Positions 51,660 through 61,406 are shown, counted from the first letter of the stretch. The stretch is 64,000 nt of DNA from an uncultured Rickettsiales bacterium (GCA_903952265.1 CAJBEU010000002.1:1-64000); one strand, 5' to 3'. The notes: generated from the sequence alone by a model not told the origin. Numbers and translations are program-made.

Positions 51660-51734
51660 TGGTAGCGAGGAAGGGATTCGAACCCCCGACCAATAGATTA
51701 TGATCCTACTGCTCTGCCACTGAGCTACCCCGCC
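51660..51734 (-). tRNA. tRNA-Met (CAT), elongator
   Basis: The body GGCGGGGTAGCTCAG, anticodon loop ATCATAA, T-loop TTCGAAT and encoded 3' CCA match alphaproteobacterial elongator tRNA-Met. The three consecutive G-C pairs of the initiator anticodon stem are absent. The acceptor stem contains two G-T oppositions (1-72 and 5-68) and the T stem two more, giving a rather weak helix set. It lies downstream of rpsI on the same strand. Confidence 0.93.
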
Positions 51735-51799
51735 AAAAGGTACAAGTAAAAGCAACGTAAGTAGGGCAGAGAAAATAGATCACTGCCTTAACCATGAGG

Positions 51800-52255
51800 C
51801 TAACGTTTAGAGAACTGCGTGCTTTTACGAGCTTTATGCTTTCCGTATTTTTTACGTTCAACTTTTCTAGAGTCTCTGGTAAGCAGACCATTTCCACGGA
51901 GCATCGGACGAAGTTCCGGATTTAGTATACTTAATGCCTTGGAAATACCATGGCGCAAAGCTTCAGCTTGACCAGTGATTCCACCGCCTTTCACTGTGCA
52001 AAGTATATCCAGACTATCCCTATAATCGCTTAGAACTAAAGGCTCTATGACTTTATTGCTGTGTATGGTTGGGATAGAGTTTTCTTTGCTTGAAAAATAC
52101 TGCTCTAAAGACATACGGTTGATCACTATATTTCCTTCTCCAGACTTGATCCATACTCTTGCTATAGCGGTCTTTCTTTTTCCTACAGAACTTATTCTAG
52201 AGGAAGAGTCTTTTGGCTGATTTGCAGTGCCAACGGCTGAGGAATCCTTCTTCAT
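51800..52255 (-). CDS. rpsI: 30S ribosomal protein S9
   Basis: The protein contains VGKRKTAIARVWIKSGEG, GGGITGQAEALRHGISKAL and the C-terminal DSRKVERKKYGKHKARKSTQFSKR (ending in the basic tail that reaches the P-site tRNA; residues shown are broken by the family pattern RKxKKYGxxKAR). It is 151 residues, with about 20 extra N-terminal residues. Its ATG overlaps the rplM stop by four bases (ATGA), the standard rplM-rpsI coupling. Confidence 0.97.
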   Translation of the reverse strand: MKKDSSAVGTANQPKDSSSRISSVGKRKTAIARVWIKSGEGNIVINRMSLEQYFSSKENSIPTIHSNKVIEPLVLSDYRDSLDILCTVKGGGITGQAEALRHGISKALSILNPELRPMLRGNGLLTRDSRKVERKKYGKHKARKSTQFSKR

Positions 52256-52740
52256 AAGATACTTCTTTTGACGTTTTTGGGGTTCATGCTGGCAAAATCA
52301 TAAAAAACTGGACACTGACCTTCGTGAGGATGGGATTCTCCTGGATAAAGTCGTAAGTTGCTCATTAGAGCCTTTCTTTGGGGAGTCTTTTTTAGCATCC
52401 TAAGAATTGCCATCTCAAGAACTCTTTCTGGGTAACGTCCTCCAAGTATGTCAGATGCAGAGTCTTCTTTAATTCCCCCTGGGTATCCAGTGTGACGATA
52501 ATACACTTTTCCCAGTTTTGGATCAGTTTTTTTTCCGGTAAGGTGAATTTTTGCTGCATTTACTACTATCACATTGTCTCCGCAGTCAAGATACGGAACG
52601 TATCCAGGTTTGTGCTTGCCTTTTAGTATTTTTGCGATGCTACTGGCAAGCCTTCCAAGTACAGCATCTTTTGCGTCCATTAAAAGCCAGGACTTTTGTA
52701 CTTCTTTCTGTTTTCTAATTCCTGTAATTACTTTAGACAC
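52252..52740 (-). CDS. rplM: 50S ribosomal protein L13
   Basis: A 162-residue L13 with WLLMDAKDAVLGRLAS at the N-terminus and YPERVLEMAILRMLKKTP in the middle, as expected. The start is GTG 52740; ATG codons inside would remove conserved residues. It is first of rplM-rpsI and followed immediately by it. Confidence 0.97.
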   Translation of the reverse strand: MSKVITGIRKQKEVQKSWLLMDAKDAVLGRLASSIAKILKGKHKPGYVPYLDCGDNVIVVNAAKIHLTGKKTDPKLGKVYYRHTGYPGGIKEDSASDILGGRYPERVLEMAILRMLKKTPQRKALMSNLRLYPGESHPHEGQCPVFYDFASMNPKNVKRSIL

Positions 52741-52818
52741 GGGGGGATTTTATTTGAATAAACTTAAGGGATTCTACGTCATCTTTTATTGATGTCAACT
52801 TGGGTGCTTTGCATAAAG

Positions 52819-54297
52819 TTACTCATTGTTACATTTGTTTGATTTATAGACCGAATCGATACGTTTTTTTAGAAGGAAATAAGTAACAAAAAAGCATACA
52901 CAAACTGTTGCTTGAAGTATTACCAGACTGAAGAAACCCTTCTTGTAGATAACTAAAGATTGTTCACAATCCAAGTACTCAAGTGTTTTGATAGACATGA
53001 ATTTAGATATTAGTGCCGTGGAAAGATTCCCAAAAGCAATAGACACAAGCACTATTGACATTGCATAACCTTTCATTCTTGCTGGGGCTAAAATGGTTGC
53101 TTGATGATAAGCAAACGGCCCTACTAAGGATTCCGCGCCTCCTATGAAACACAAAGATAATAGGTACAAGCAAGAGACCTTTCCGTTGATTGCTCCGCAG
53201 CAGCCAAAATATAAAATCAAAAAACAAAAGAAGGGGCCCATGAGCCCTATTCCAAATCTTATAAAGCCGCTCGTATGATTTTCTTTTTCTACATTTTTCC
53301 TTAAAATTCTGCTTAAAAATAATCCTGTCAAGATGGTGGCGCTGGGAGCTATAGATTGAAAAGCAGTGCTTGGTATTACATGGCCAAAAATTACTGTCTC
53401 AAGATTTCTTACCGTAAACAGATTAATTGAAAAATAAAGCTGAGATTGAAGGCTATAAAATACGGTAAGAAAAGGAATGATTAGCAAAAGTACTAGCAAT
53501 TTTGGTCTTTCTTCTGAGTTAGCTTTAGATGCAATAAAAGCATAGTAAAGGCACAGTATCATCGCACTCCATCCGAGCATTCTAGATGCCTCTATACTGT
53601 AATGTAGCGCATATGTAGTGAGTATAATCAAAATGGCTAGAGTTAAAAATATTGCAGCTTGAGCCTTGATAATTGGAATTGATTTTGAGGAATTCACTGA
53701 TATTTTGCCTACGTTTTGCAATAGACTTTCATATTTACTAAAAATAAAAAAACTGAATAACATTCCCAGGCTTGCAGTTACAAATCCGTACCTAACTCCC
53801 CAATTTTTAGTGATATATCCGCACATTATGGCCGACATTAATGCTCCTATATTGATGCAAACGTAAAACAGGGTAAATCCACGATTTTGTTTACTTGCTT
53901 CTTTTGGAAAATAACATGCTCCAAGCAATATTGTTAAATTGCCTTTAAAGATTCCAGTGCCTACTGCAATTAAGGCAAGGCCAAAAGTAAAGAATTTTTC
54001 ACTTGTGCAAAAAGTGGATATAAATCCATAACCCAGTAGAGTAAGTATTGCTCCTATATTAATTAGGTACCTGAGGCCTAAAGCTTTGTCTGCTAATATT
54101 CCTCCTACAATTGGTACAGCAAACCCGATTGCAACAAAAAGCGAAGAAGTTGCGTATGCTTTTGTGTCCGAAAAACCTAAATTTGAGGTAAGAAATATTA
54201 TAAGCAGAGAAGTTAGGCCGTAATATGCAAATCTTTCTAGTAGCTCTACTGAGCATATCATTGCTAAGAAACCGGGTTTGGCTAATTCTTTGTCCAT
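52819..54297 (-). CDS. Proton-dependent oligopeptide transporter (POT/PTR family)
   Basis: A 492-residue protein with about 12-14 membrane segments. The POT signature ExxER appears as ELLERFAYYG in the first helix, followed by GGILADKALGLRYLINIGA, typical of these peptide/H+ symporters. The family imports di- and tripeptides; in an AT-rich host-associated bacterium it may supply amino acids from the host (inference). It stands alone, with a 224-bp gap to the divergent ygfZ. Confidence 0.87.
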   Translation of the reverse strand: MDKELAKPGFLAMICSVELLERFAYYGLTSLLIIFLTSNLGFSDTKAYATSSLFVAIGFAVPIVGGILADKALGLRYLINIGAILTLLGYGFISTFCTSEKFFTFGLALIAVGTGIFKGNLTILLGACYFPKEASKQNRGFTLFYVCINIGALMSAIMCGYITKNWGVRYGFVTASLGMLFSFFIFSKYESLLQNVGKISVNSSKSIPIIKAQAAIFLTLAILIILTTYALHYSIEASRMLGWSAMILCLYYAFIASKANSEERPKLLVLLLIIPFLTVFYSLQSQLYFSINLFTVRNLETVIFGHVIPSTAFQSIAPSATILTGLFLSRILRKNVEKENHTSGFIRFGIGLMGPFFCFLILYFGCCGAINGKVSCLYLLSLCFIGGAESLVGPFAYHQATILAPARMKGYAMSIVLVSIAFGNLSTALISKFMSIKTLEYLDCEQSLVIYKKGFFSLVILQATVCVCFFVTYFLLKKRIDSVYKSNKCNNE

Positions 54298-54521
54298 AGA
54301 AAACTTGTATATCTTGAAAGTTGTTTATGAATACTCAGCCTAAAGGGCTATATAGAGCTTTTAGCAAGTGCCGCACTATATCACAGTATTTATTGTTCTC
54401 CAAGTTGTGCCAGAGGCTGAGTAAAAAGTAAGAAACTTCTTTTGTCTTTGGTTGATGTCTCTAGGTAAGAATAGATGTATAATTTGCAATATCGATTTTA
54501 TTTAGGAAAAAGCAAAAGTTC

Positions 54522-55331
54522 ATGGGCCAATTTGAATTTTTACGTAACAGAACTATCATTTCCTGCAAAGGAGTTGATTCTGAAAAATTTTTACAAGGGC
54601 TTTTTACAAACGACGTAAAACAAAATTCCTGCTATTCCATGATGCTGTTGCCTAGCGGCAAGTTTTTATTTGATTTCTTTATCTACAAAATCAATTCTGA
54701 GCAATACCTTATAGACTCCTCCAGTTTGGGGCTTTTAGACAAGCTACTTTTGTACAAAATGAGAAATAGAGTTGCTGTTGAAAATGTCAGTTACAAATAC
54801 TTAGTGGCATTTTCAAATCTAGTTTTTGATTTTATGTCAGAATTTTATACATTTGCGGATTCACGAAATAGTAAAATGGGAGTTAGGTGTATTTTGCCAA
54901 AAAGCTTTTTGGAATCACTTATGTCTAAAAATCATGTAGGGCTATATTTAGAAGCGAAATATAAATTAGCAATTCCTGATGGAGATTTAGATATGGTTGC
55001 GGAAAAATCTTTTCCTTTGGAATTTGGATTAACAGAGCTTAAAGGCGTCAGCTATACAAAAGGCTGTTACTTAGGGCAGGAGGCAATTGCAAGGGCTTAC
55101 CATACGGGCGTTATTCGTAAACACATATATAAGGTTAGTTCTGAAGAGGATTTAACTTTAGTGCCAAAAGGTAGCCAAATTTTATGTAACTCTGTTAAGG
55201 TGGGAAATTTTTGTTCTGGATATAAAAACCTAGGCATTGGTCTGATTCGTACTCAAGATTTTGATTTAAATGGAGAGATCATTCTAAACGGAATGCGAAT
55301 TTATTTAGAAAAGGCCTCTTGGTATGGATAA
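54522..55331 (+). CDS. ygfZ: Folate-binding protein YgfZ (Fe-S cluster maintenance)
   Basis: A GcvT-like protein of 269 residues. The family signature KGCYLGQE, containing the essential cysteine, is present near residue 180. YgfZ supports tetrahydrofolate-dependent assembly or repair of certain Fe-S enzymes. AGGA lies about 14 bases before the ATG. It precedes dnaB on the same strand by about 50 bases. Confidence 0.9.
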   Translation: MGQFEFLRNRTIISCKGVDSEKFLQGLFTNDVKQNSCYSMMLLPSGKFLFDFFIYKINSEQYLIDSSSLGLLDKLLLYKMRNRVAVENVSYKYLVAFSNLVFDFMSEFYTFADSRNSKMGVRCILPKSFLESLMSKNHVGLYLEAKYKLAIPDGDLDMVAEKSFPLEFGLTELKGVSYTKGCYLGQEAIARAYHTGVIRKHIYKVSSEEDLTLVPKGSQILCNSVKVGNFCSGYKNLGIGLIRTQDFDLNGEIILNGMRIYLEKASWYG

Positions 55332-55384
55332 AATTACTTGTTTGCCTTAAAGTTCAGCATTAAAAAATAAGATAGCCGGTAGTT

Positions 55385-56803
55385 ATGAATGAAGATTTTA
55401 TTGATAAAGCGCCCCCTACTAACATCAAGGCAGAGCAATTATTGCTCGGGGTAATATTACTTAATAATGAAGTGCTACATAGAGTCGAAGAATTTTTAAA
55501 AGCAGAGCACTTTTCACATCTCCTACACATCAAGATTTACGGGGCGATGCAAAAAGTGTTCGATAAATCTCTTCCTATATCCTCTGCCACGTTAGAGGGA
55601 ATGTTGCACAGCGACAGTGATTTTATCTCAAATGGCAAGTCTGATTATTTAAACGCTCTGATCTCTATGGCAATCGGAGTGACAGATCCATATGGTTATG
55701 CAAAGATTATTTATGATCTAGCTTTAAAGCGGATGCTTATTGGAATTGCAACAGGCATTATACACACCTCTTACAGCTCTTCTATTGTGGAAGATGCTAC
55801 CGAACAGATTGCTCAAATTGAAGACAAGCTTTTTAATTTAACTGAACAAGGAGCAACTGAGAGAAATTTTGTCTCCCTATCTAAAATAGTAAAAGTCTCC
55901 ATAGAGGATGTAGACCATGCCAGAAAATCCCCTAAAAATATAACTGGTATTCCTTCGGGATTGATAGATCTTGATAAAAAACTTTCGGGCTTTCACAACT
56001 CAGATTTACTAATTATAGCCGGGCGTCCATCTATGGGGAAAACTGCTTTGGCTGTAAATATTGCTCTCAATATCGCACTTAACGATGAACCCGAGATTTC
56101 AAAAAAGTCTGTTGGATTTTTTTCACTAGAAATGTCCGCAGAACAGTTAGCACTTCGTATGCTTTCCATTCAAAGCTCTATAAATTCAATGCATTTAAAA
56201 AATGGTACTATAAAAGAAGAGCAATATAATTCTCTCAGAAAAAAGGCCGATATTTTAAGTGATACCAACTTTTTTATAGACGATACGCCCGCTCTCTCAA
56301 TTGCAGCTATTCGAAGCAGGGCAAGAAGGTTAAAACGTAGGCATAACGTAGACATCATATTTATTGATTACTTGCAGTTGATACGCCCTAACAGTAACTA
56401 CGACAACAGAGTATTGGAAATTTCTGAAATTACTCAAGGCTTAAAAGCGCTTGCTAAAGAACTCAACATTCCTATCATCGCTCTTTCTCAGTTATCAAGA
56501 GCTGTAGAGCAGAGGCAGGATAAACATCCTATGCTTGCAGATCTTAGAGATTCTGGAACCATAGAACAAGATTCAGACATCGTGATGTTTATTTACAGAG
56601 AGGAATACTATTTGAGCAGACTAGTTCCGGAACTTGGAAGTAAGGAATACGAGCAGTGGCAGAACAAAATGAGCTCTGTATGTAACTTAGCTGAAGTGAT
56701 AATTGCCAAACACAGAAACGGTCCAATTGGTAGCGTAGGTCTGTTTTACGACAACAATCTTGCTAAATTTGCAAATTCAGACAGAAGGATTATTTCTAGC
56801 TGA
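55385..56803 (+). CDS. dnaB: Replicative DNA helicase DnaB
   Basis: Hexameric helicase of the replication fork, 472 residues. It has the N-terminal DnaB domain (about 10-115) and a RecA-like C-terminal domain with Walker A GRPSMGKT (213-220), FFSLEMSAEQLALRM, IFIDYLQL and LSQLSRAVEQR. The gene ends 27 bases inside the convergent gltX copy 2; both C-terminal tails there are short and nonconserved. Confidence 0.97.
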   Translation: MNEDFIDKAPPTNIKAEQLLLGVILLNNEVLHRVEEFLKAEHFSHLLHIKIYGAMQKVFDKSLPISSATLEGMLHSDSDFISNGKSDYLNALISMAIGVTDPYGYAKIIYDLALKRMLIGIATGIIHTSYSSSIVEDATEQIAQIEDKLFNLTEQGATERNFVSLSKIVKVSIEDVDHARKSPKNITGIPSGLIDLDKKLSGFHNSDLLIIAGRPSMGKTALAVNIALNIALNDEPEISKKSVGFFSLEMSAEQLALRMLSIQSSINSMHLKNGTIKEEQYNSLRKKADILSDTNFFIDDTPALSIAAIRSRARRLKRRHNVDIIFIDYLQLIRPNSNYDNRVLEISEITQGLKALAKELNIPIIALSQLSRAVEQRQDKHPMLADLRDSGTIEQDSDIVMFIYREEYYLSRLVPELGSKEYEQWQNKMSSVCNLAEVIIAKHRNGPIGSVGLFYDNNLAKFANSDRRIISS

Positions 56804-58264
56804 AGCTCTCTTCGGTAGATTTGAGCAGCCCTTTTTCTGATTCAAGCCAGTGAGCCTTTTTATTACTGCATCCCTGCCTAAAACTAAAAGTAAGTCTGAA
56901 AGATTTGGTCCATCCTTAAGTCCAGTTAGTGCTAATCTTATAGGCAGAAAAAGGTCTTTGCCTTTTTTTTGAGTGATTTCAGATAATTTCTGTAGCCAGA
57001 TTTTTGACGTATTTTCGTCGATCACTACTGGTAAAATGTTTGCAGCCAACTCTAGATATTGAACATCTATGTCGCTATATTTTGGTTCTTCCTCTAGAAT
57101 TTTGCACCATAAGTCTATTTCAGAAATGCTTTGCACGTTGTACTTAATTTTTTCCCATAAATTTTGGGATAAGCCAGGAAAAGAACAAAGTTCTTGCGAA
57201 ATTAGTGGTTGTTGCCACGATGTCAAAATCTTTGATGCTCTATGTTCAGAGTAAGGTTCTGCGTCATCCCTTTTTTGGAGCTTGTTTGACTTTAGTTTTT
57301 GCACAGATTCGTAGGATAAGGACTTAAGCAATTTTGCATTCATTTTCTGGAGCTCATCTTCATGATAATGCGTTTGAGCTTTGGAATAGGTGCTGATGTT
57401 AAAGCTTTTTACTAGATCCTCCATGTTTTGATGCAGATCAATAGGTTGGGAGGTACCTAAAAAAGTCATAAAACTGTTGATTGCCATTGGGTGCAGATAT
57501 TGCCTCATGGAATTTAAATCTTCCCCTCCCTGTCTTTTAGATATTTTACCTTGGGTGTTATGAAGTAGACTCAAGTGACCAAAGTTTGGTACAAAAGCTT
57601 TTAATGCTTTAAACAGTTGTATTTGTATAGCAGTATTTGATACGTGATCCTCTCCTCTTACTATGTCTGTGATTTGTTCTTCTACGTCGTCTATTACAGA
57701 ACTTAGCAGATAAGTTATTGTTCCGTCTTCTCGAAGGACTACGGGGTCACTCAACGTCTCGCCCTCAAATTTAACAGGCCCCTTTATGAGGTCTTTCCAC
57801 GTTACTGTCTCATCTTTATTCAATAAAAATCTGTAGTGCGGAGTTCTGCCGGATTTATTAAATTGCTCAATTTGATTTTTAGTAAGCATCAGAGCTTGTC
57901 TGTCGTATATTGGCGGTTTTCCTTTTTGTATTTGCAGTGCTCTTTTACTTTCTAATTCTTCTTTTGCCTCATAACATGGATATATTTTTCCATTCTTTTT
58001 TAAATTTTCTACGACCGCTTTATACAGATCTTTTCTCTCTAGCTGATTAAAAGCTTTGTCCCAGTGTAGTTTCAGCCAAGATAAATTCTCTAAGATAGAT
58101 AATAAAAACTTTATTTCACACCGCAAAGTGTCTGTATCGTCTATTCTTAATATGAAAAGACCATCTTTTTGTTTTGCGTATAGAAAATTGATGAGAGCGG
58201 TTCTGGCGTTGCCTATGTGTAAAAATCCGGTAGGAGAAGGGGCGAATCTAGTGATGCAAGACAT
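56777..58264 (-). CDS. gltX: Glutamyl-tRNA synthetase, copy 2
   Basis: A second GluRS paralogue of 495 residues with HIGN in the HIGH position (16-19) and GKISKRQGG in the KMSKR position. Differences from copy 1 are broad, so this is an old paralogue and not a recent duplication. One of the two is expected to charge tRNA-Gln with glutamate for GatCAB amidation. The C-terminus overlaps the dnaB end by 27 bases on the opposite strand. Confidence 0.93.
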   Translation of the reverse strand: MSCITRFAPSPTGFLHIGNARTALINFLYAKQKDGLFILRIDDTDTLRCEIKFLLSILENLSWLKLHWDKAFNQLERKDLYKAVVENLKKNGKIYPCYEAKEELESKRALQIQKGKPPIYDRQALMLTKNQIEQFNKSGRTPHYRFLLNKDETVTWKDLIKGPVKFEGETLSDPVVLREDGTITYLLSSVIDDVEEQITDIVRGEDHVSNTAIQIQLFKALKAFVPNFGHLSLLHNTQGKISKRQGGEDLNSMRQYLHPMAINSFMTFLGTSQPIDLHQNMEDLVKSFNISTYSKAQTHYHEDELQKMNAKLLKSLSYESVQKLKSNKLQKRDDAEPYSEHRASKILTSWQQPLISQELCSFPGLSQNLWEKIKYNVQSISEIDLWCKILEEEPKYSDIDVQYLELAANILPVVIDENTSKIWLQKLSEITQKKGKDLFLPIRLALTGLKDGPNLSDLLLVLGRDAVIKRLTGLNQKKGCSNLPKRASARNNPSV

Positions 58265-58331
58265 AGCTAGTTAACTGATTAAAGCAAAGAACATTCGGCA
58301 ATTGAAATCTTAAGTCTGAAAATAACCAGAT

Positions 58332-59093
58332 TTAGATTTTGTAAGATTTTGTAAGTGTCTGTTTTGTTTGAACATCGGGCAAATAAATTCCGAATTTCTC
58401 ATCTTTTGATGATATTTGTCCTCCGTATTCTCTAGCCATGAGTGTTAAGGCCTCTTTGGTTGCAATATCGACCTCTTTTGTAGAACATGATTGGATACTG
58501 TTGCTAAATACACAAAAAGCACCGTAAGTTGTAGAGCCAAAATTTAATACTTTTGCTGCGTTGTAAATCTCTTCGTCTTTTGCATCATCAGAGCATATAA
58601 CGATTTCTTTTTTATGTCCTTTTTGGGATTTTTTAGGACATTTAAGTTTTTGTGTAATCAGATGAGGCAAAGATTTGGCAATCCAGGCTCCTTCTTCTGT
58701 GGATGCATACATTGTTTGTTGTAATGCAGGAAAATCTATCAGACAGGCGCTTGTTGAGGTTCTTCCTTTTTGTCTCATGAACATTACTATAGCAAAAAAT
58801 GGTAAAGCCATTGCAAAGTTTGTGATTCCCTCAACAGGATTGATTAGGCAAATCTCTTCTTCATTTTTATACTGCTCTAAATCATTGATTTCGTCTGTAA
58901 ATAACACTTTTATATCGCGATCTTCTTCAAAGAATCTTCGCATTTCTTGTTTTACTCTTGTTACTGAGCTTGATACAAATTTTTCTACGTCTTTGCTGTA
59001 TTGCAAGTGAGCGAGCTCCATATGATCTCTCATAAGCATTCTGCTGGTGCGTCCTATGGACTTTTGTAAAAGATCGGTAAGTATTGTGGACAT
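58332..59093 (-). CDS. Inositol monophosphatase-family protein (SuhB-like), active site degenerate
   Basis: The overall pattern and position behind efp match SuhB-like IMPase proteins of alphaproteobacteria. The metal-binding signature normally DPxDGTTNF reads NPVEGITNF (from Asn85), so both aspartates are changed (to Asn and Glu). The later WDxAAG motif is also gone (ATKEALTLMAREYGGQ). Phosphatase activity is therefore doubtful. E. coli SuhB has a catalysis-independent role in rRNA transcription antitermination, and a similar scaffold role is possible here (inference). It starts six bases after efp. Confidence 0.78.
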   Translation of the reverse strand: MSTILTDLLQKSIGRTSRMLMRDHMELAHLQYSKDVEKFVSSSVTRVKQEMRRFFEEDRDIKVLFTDEINDLEQYKNEEEICLINPVEGITNFAMALPFFAIVMFMRQKGRTSTSACLIDFPALQQTMYASTEEGAWIAKSLPHLITQKLKCPKKSQKGHKKEIVICSDDAKDEEIYNAAKVLNFGSTTYGAFCVFSNSIQSCSTKEVDIATKEALTLMAREYGGQISSKDEKFGIYLPDVQTKQTLTKSYKI

Positions 59094-59099
59094 AATCTA

Positions 59100-59669
59100 T
59101 TATTCTGCCTTTTCCACAAATGAGCCATCTTCCGTTTTGACAACAATTTTGTCGCCAACTGACAGATATGAGGGGACCAATACAGTTAGATCTTGAGTAA
59201 TTTGAGCTTTTTTATAGGCTGCTTTTGCGGTTGCTGACTTGATGTTGGGAGGAGTGTCTTTAATTTCCATCACTATTGTTTGAGGTAGAGTGAGCTTTAC
59301 AGGCTTTTCATTGAAGAAAGATAGTGAGACTTTTAAATTTTCTATTAAAAACTTTTTTTCTTCATTAATCAGATCCAATGGAACTTCCATTTGTTCAAAA
59401 GTTGTTGTATGCATTAGGTAAACATTTCCGTCAGTGGAATACAGATATGTATAAGATTCTTCTTGTAGATGTGCTTTTTTAACAGTATCGCTAGATTTGA
59501 ACCTGTGATTTGTTTTAATTCCGTTAAGTAAGTTTTTCATCTCTACTTGAACATAGGCTGGGCCTTTGCCTGGTTTTGTGTGCACAGGTAGTTTAGTCAC
59601 TACCCACAATTCATTTTCCAAAACCAAAATGTTTCCTGATCTAATTGAGTTAGCGCCTATTATGTCCAT
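59100..59669 (-). CDS. efp: Translation elongation factor P
   Basis: Relieves ribosome stalling at polyproline. The N-terminal KOW-like domain has the loop TKPGKGPAYV with the modifiable lysine (Lys35, aligning with E. coli Lys34). Two OB domains follow. The length of 189 residues is normal. No modification enzyme is in the window. It forms an efp-suhB pair, six bases apart, as in many alphaproteobacteria. Confidence 0.95.
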   Translation of the reverse strand: MDIIGANSIRSGNILVLENELWVVTKLPVHTKPGKGPAYVQVEMKNLLNGIKTNHRFKSSDTVKKAHLQEESYTYLYSTDGNVYLMHTTTFEQMEVPLDLINEEKKFLIENLKVSLSFFNEKPVKLTLPQTIVMEIKDTPPNIKSATAKAAYKKAQITQDLTVLVPSYLSVGDKIVVKTEDGSFVEKAE

Positions 59670-59746
59670 ATCGCCATTGATAAAAGTTCTTTCAGAGTCA
59701 TGGTACAGTAAATCACCTGACTAGAGAATAAAATTAATTACAAGTT

Positions 59747-60673
59747 CTATTTTAATGTAGAGTTTTTCTGCTCTAAAGTGCTGATTGCATGTCTTTTTGA
59801 ATGTTGATTCAAAAACTGTCGCCAGTATAGGGGCAGAGGAGCGTGAAATTTATTTTTTTGCAAGCTTTCTATTGTTTTAGGTAATCTAATATAAGACGCG
59901 TGTAGCATCAAATTTTGAGAGTAAGGACTGTTATACATGTCATTATATTTTTGGTCTCCAACTATTGCTCCTCCCATCAAAAGCGCATGCTTTCTAATTT
60001 GATGCATTTTTCCAGTTTTTGGAACGTATAAAACGCACCATAGCTGATCAGAAAACTTTGTTACGACTCTATAATAAGATACTGCTTCAGTTTCATCTAT
60101 CTCTGATTTGATCCACCCCTCTTTTGCTTTTGGTTTGCCATAAAACAAAGCTAAATATCTTTTTTCTATAAGAGAATTTTTAAAAGCATTGGCAATTTTA
60201 ACTGCGGTAGGTCTATTTTTTGCAATCATAAGTAATCCACTGGTATCCTTGTCTAATCTGTGGACTATTCTCATTTCTGTTCCATACGTATTGTTCTGAA
60301 ATCTAATTGCATCATCTACAGATATACTAATTTTACTACCTCCTTGTGTTGCTAATTTTGCTGGCTTAGATATTACCAGTATCTCTTCGTCTTCATGAAC
60401 AGCAAGAGCGCCAAAGAGTTTTTTAGCAAGGCTTGCAGCTCCAATAGGAATTGATTTTTGATTTTTTCTATAGCTTGTTGTTTGAAATGAGTTTGGTATT
60501 GATAAAACCTCTCCTCCAGTAATTTGGAATTTTGCAGAACATTTTAAATGATTGATTTTTATTAATCCTTTTCTTACGGATCTTTGAATAATACTTTGAG
60601 TAAGTCCCGGAAAAGAGATGCGCAAGTACCTATCTAAGCGCATTTTACAATCTGGTTTTGCTATGTGATCCAC
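59747..60673 (-). CDS. Ribosomal large subunit pseudouridine synthase, RluA family (RluC/D-like)
   Basis: It has an N-terminal S4 RNA-binding domain (RLDRYLRISFPGLTQSIIQR) and a catalytic domain with HRLDKDTSGLL, whose aspartate is the catalytic residue. A later MHQIRKHALLMG motif is also typical. The length of 308 residues fits RluC or RluD; the target uridines cannot be told from sequence alone. The start is GTG 60673, with ATG 60643 as an alternative. It lies four bases from dapB. Confidence 0.9.
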   Translation of the reverse strand: MDHIAKPDCKMRLDRYLRISFPGLTQSIIQRSVRKGLIKINHLKCSAKFQITGGEVLSIPNSFQTTSYRKNQKSIPIGAASLAKKLFGALAVHEDEEILVISKPAKLATQGGSKISISVDDAIRFQNNTYGTEMRIVHRLDKDTSGLLMIAKNRPTAVKIANAFKNSLIEKRYLALFYGKPKAKEGWIKSEIDETEAVSYYRVVTKFSDQLWCVLYVPKTGKMHQIRKHALLMGGAIVGDQKYNDMYNSPYSQNLMLHASYIRLPKTIESLQKNKFHAPLPLYWRQFLNQHSKRHAISTLEQKNSTLK

Positions 60674-60676
60674 TGC

Positions 60677-61381
60677 TTAAAAAATATCTTGTATTTTGTA
60701 CAGCCTTCCTGGGCTTTGTTTTGCTAGCCATTTTGCAGCATTGAGCGCCCCTTTAGCAAAAGGAGACCTGTCTGTAACTTTATGAGAAATTGTAATTTCT
60801 TCTTGATTGCCTAAAAACATAATTCTGTGCTCCCCTACAACCTGACCTCCTCGAATTGAAGTAAAATGCACTTTAGGAGTAATTTTGGTTGTATGATTGT
60901 TAGAATCCAGCAGAGCCTCTTCAATCATGAGGGCTGTGCCTGACGGATCGTCTTGCTTGCTTTTGTGATGAATGTCTACTACCTCTATGTCAAATTCTTT
61001 GCCACCTAAGGTTTGTAGTGCCACATGGCTGAGTTTTGTAATTAAAGAGGCTCCAATCGAAGTATTTGCCGCGTAAAGTATCGGAATTTGTAAAGACGCG
61101 TCTTTTAAGTTCTTCATTTGCTCCTTTGACAAGCCAGTTGTGCAAATTAACAGTCTGGATTTATTGTTTGATAGTGCAGCGTGCAATAGCTCCTCGCATC
61201 CTTTACTTGAGGAGAAATCTATTACTACGTCAGATGTTTCGCACAGAGTGTTTGTATCAGTTCCTTCTAATTTGACGTCGTGAGCATAGGTCAAAAATGT
61301 TTCGGAATCTTTTAGTATTGCTTTTCTTAATGCTCTGCCCATTCTTCCCTTTGCTCCATTGATTCCTATAGCTATTTTCAT
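60677..61381 (-). CDS. dapB: 4-hydroxy-tetrahydrodipicolinate reductase
   Basis: Lysine and diaminopimelate pathway enzyme, supplying peptidoglycan. The NAD(P)-binding GINGAKGRMGR and the catalytic HHKSKQDDPSGTA motif are complete. At 234 residues it is at the short end of the family. It follows mnmG on the same strand by 25 bases. Confidence 0.95.
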   Translation of the reverse strand: MKIAIGINGAKGRMGRALRKAILKDSETFLTYAHDVKLEGTDTNTLCETSDVVIDFSSSKGCEELLHAALSNNKSRLLICTTGLSKEQMKNLKDASLQIPILYAANTSIGASLITKLSHVALQTLGGKEFDIEVVDIHHKSKQDDPSGTALMIEEALLDSNNHTTKITPKVHFTSIRGGQVVGEHRIMFLGNQEEITISHKVTDRSPFAKGALNAAKWLAKQSPGRLYKIQDIF

Positions 61382-61406
61382 TTTGACCCTTTATAGGATT
61401 GTTAGT

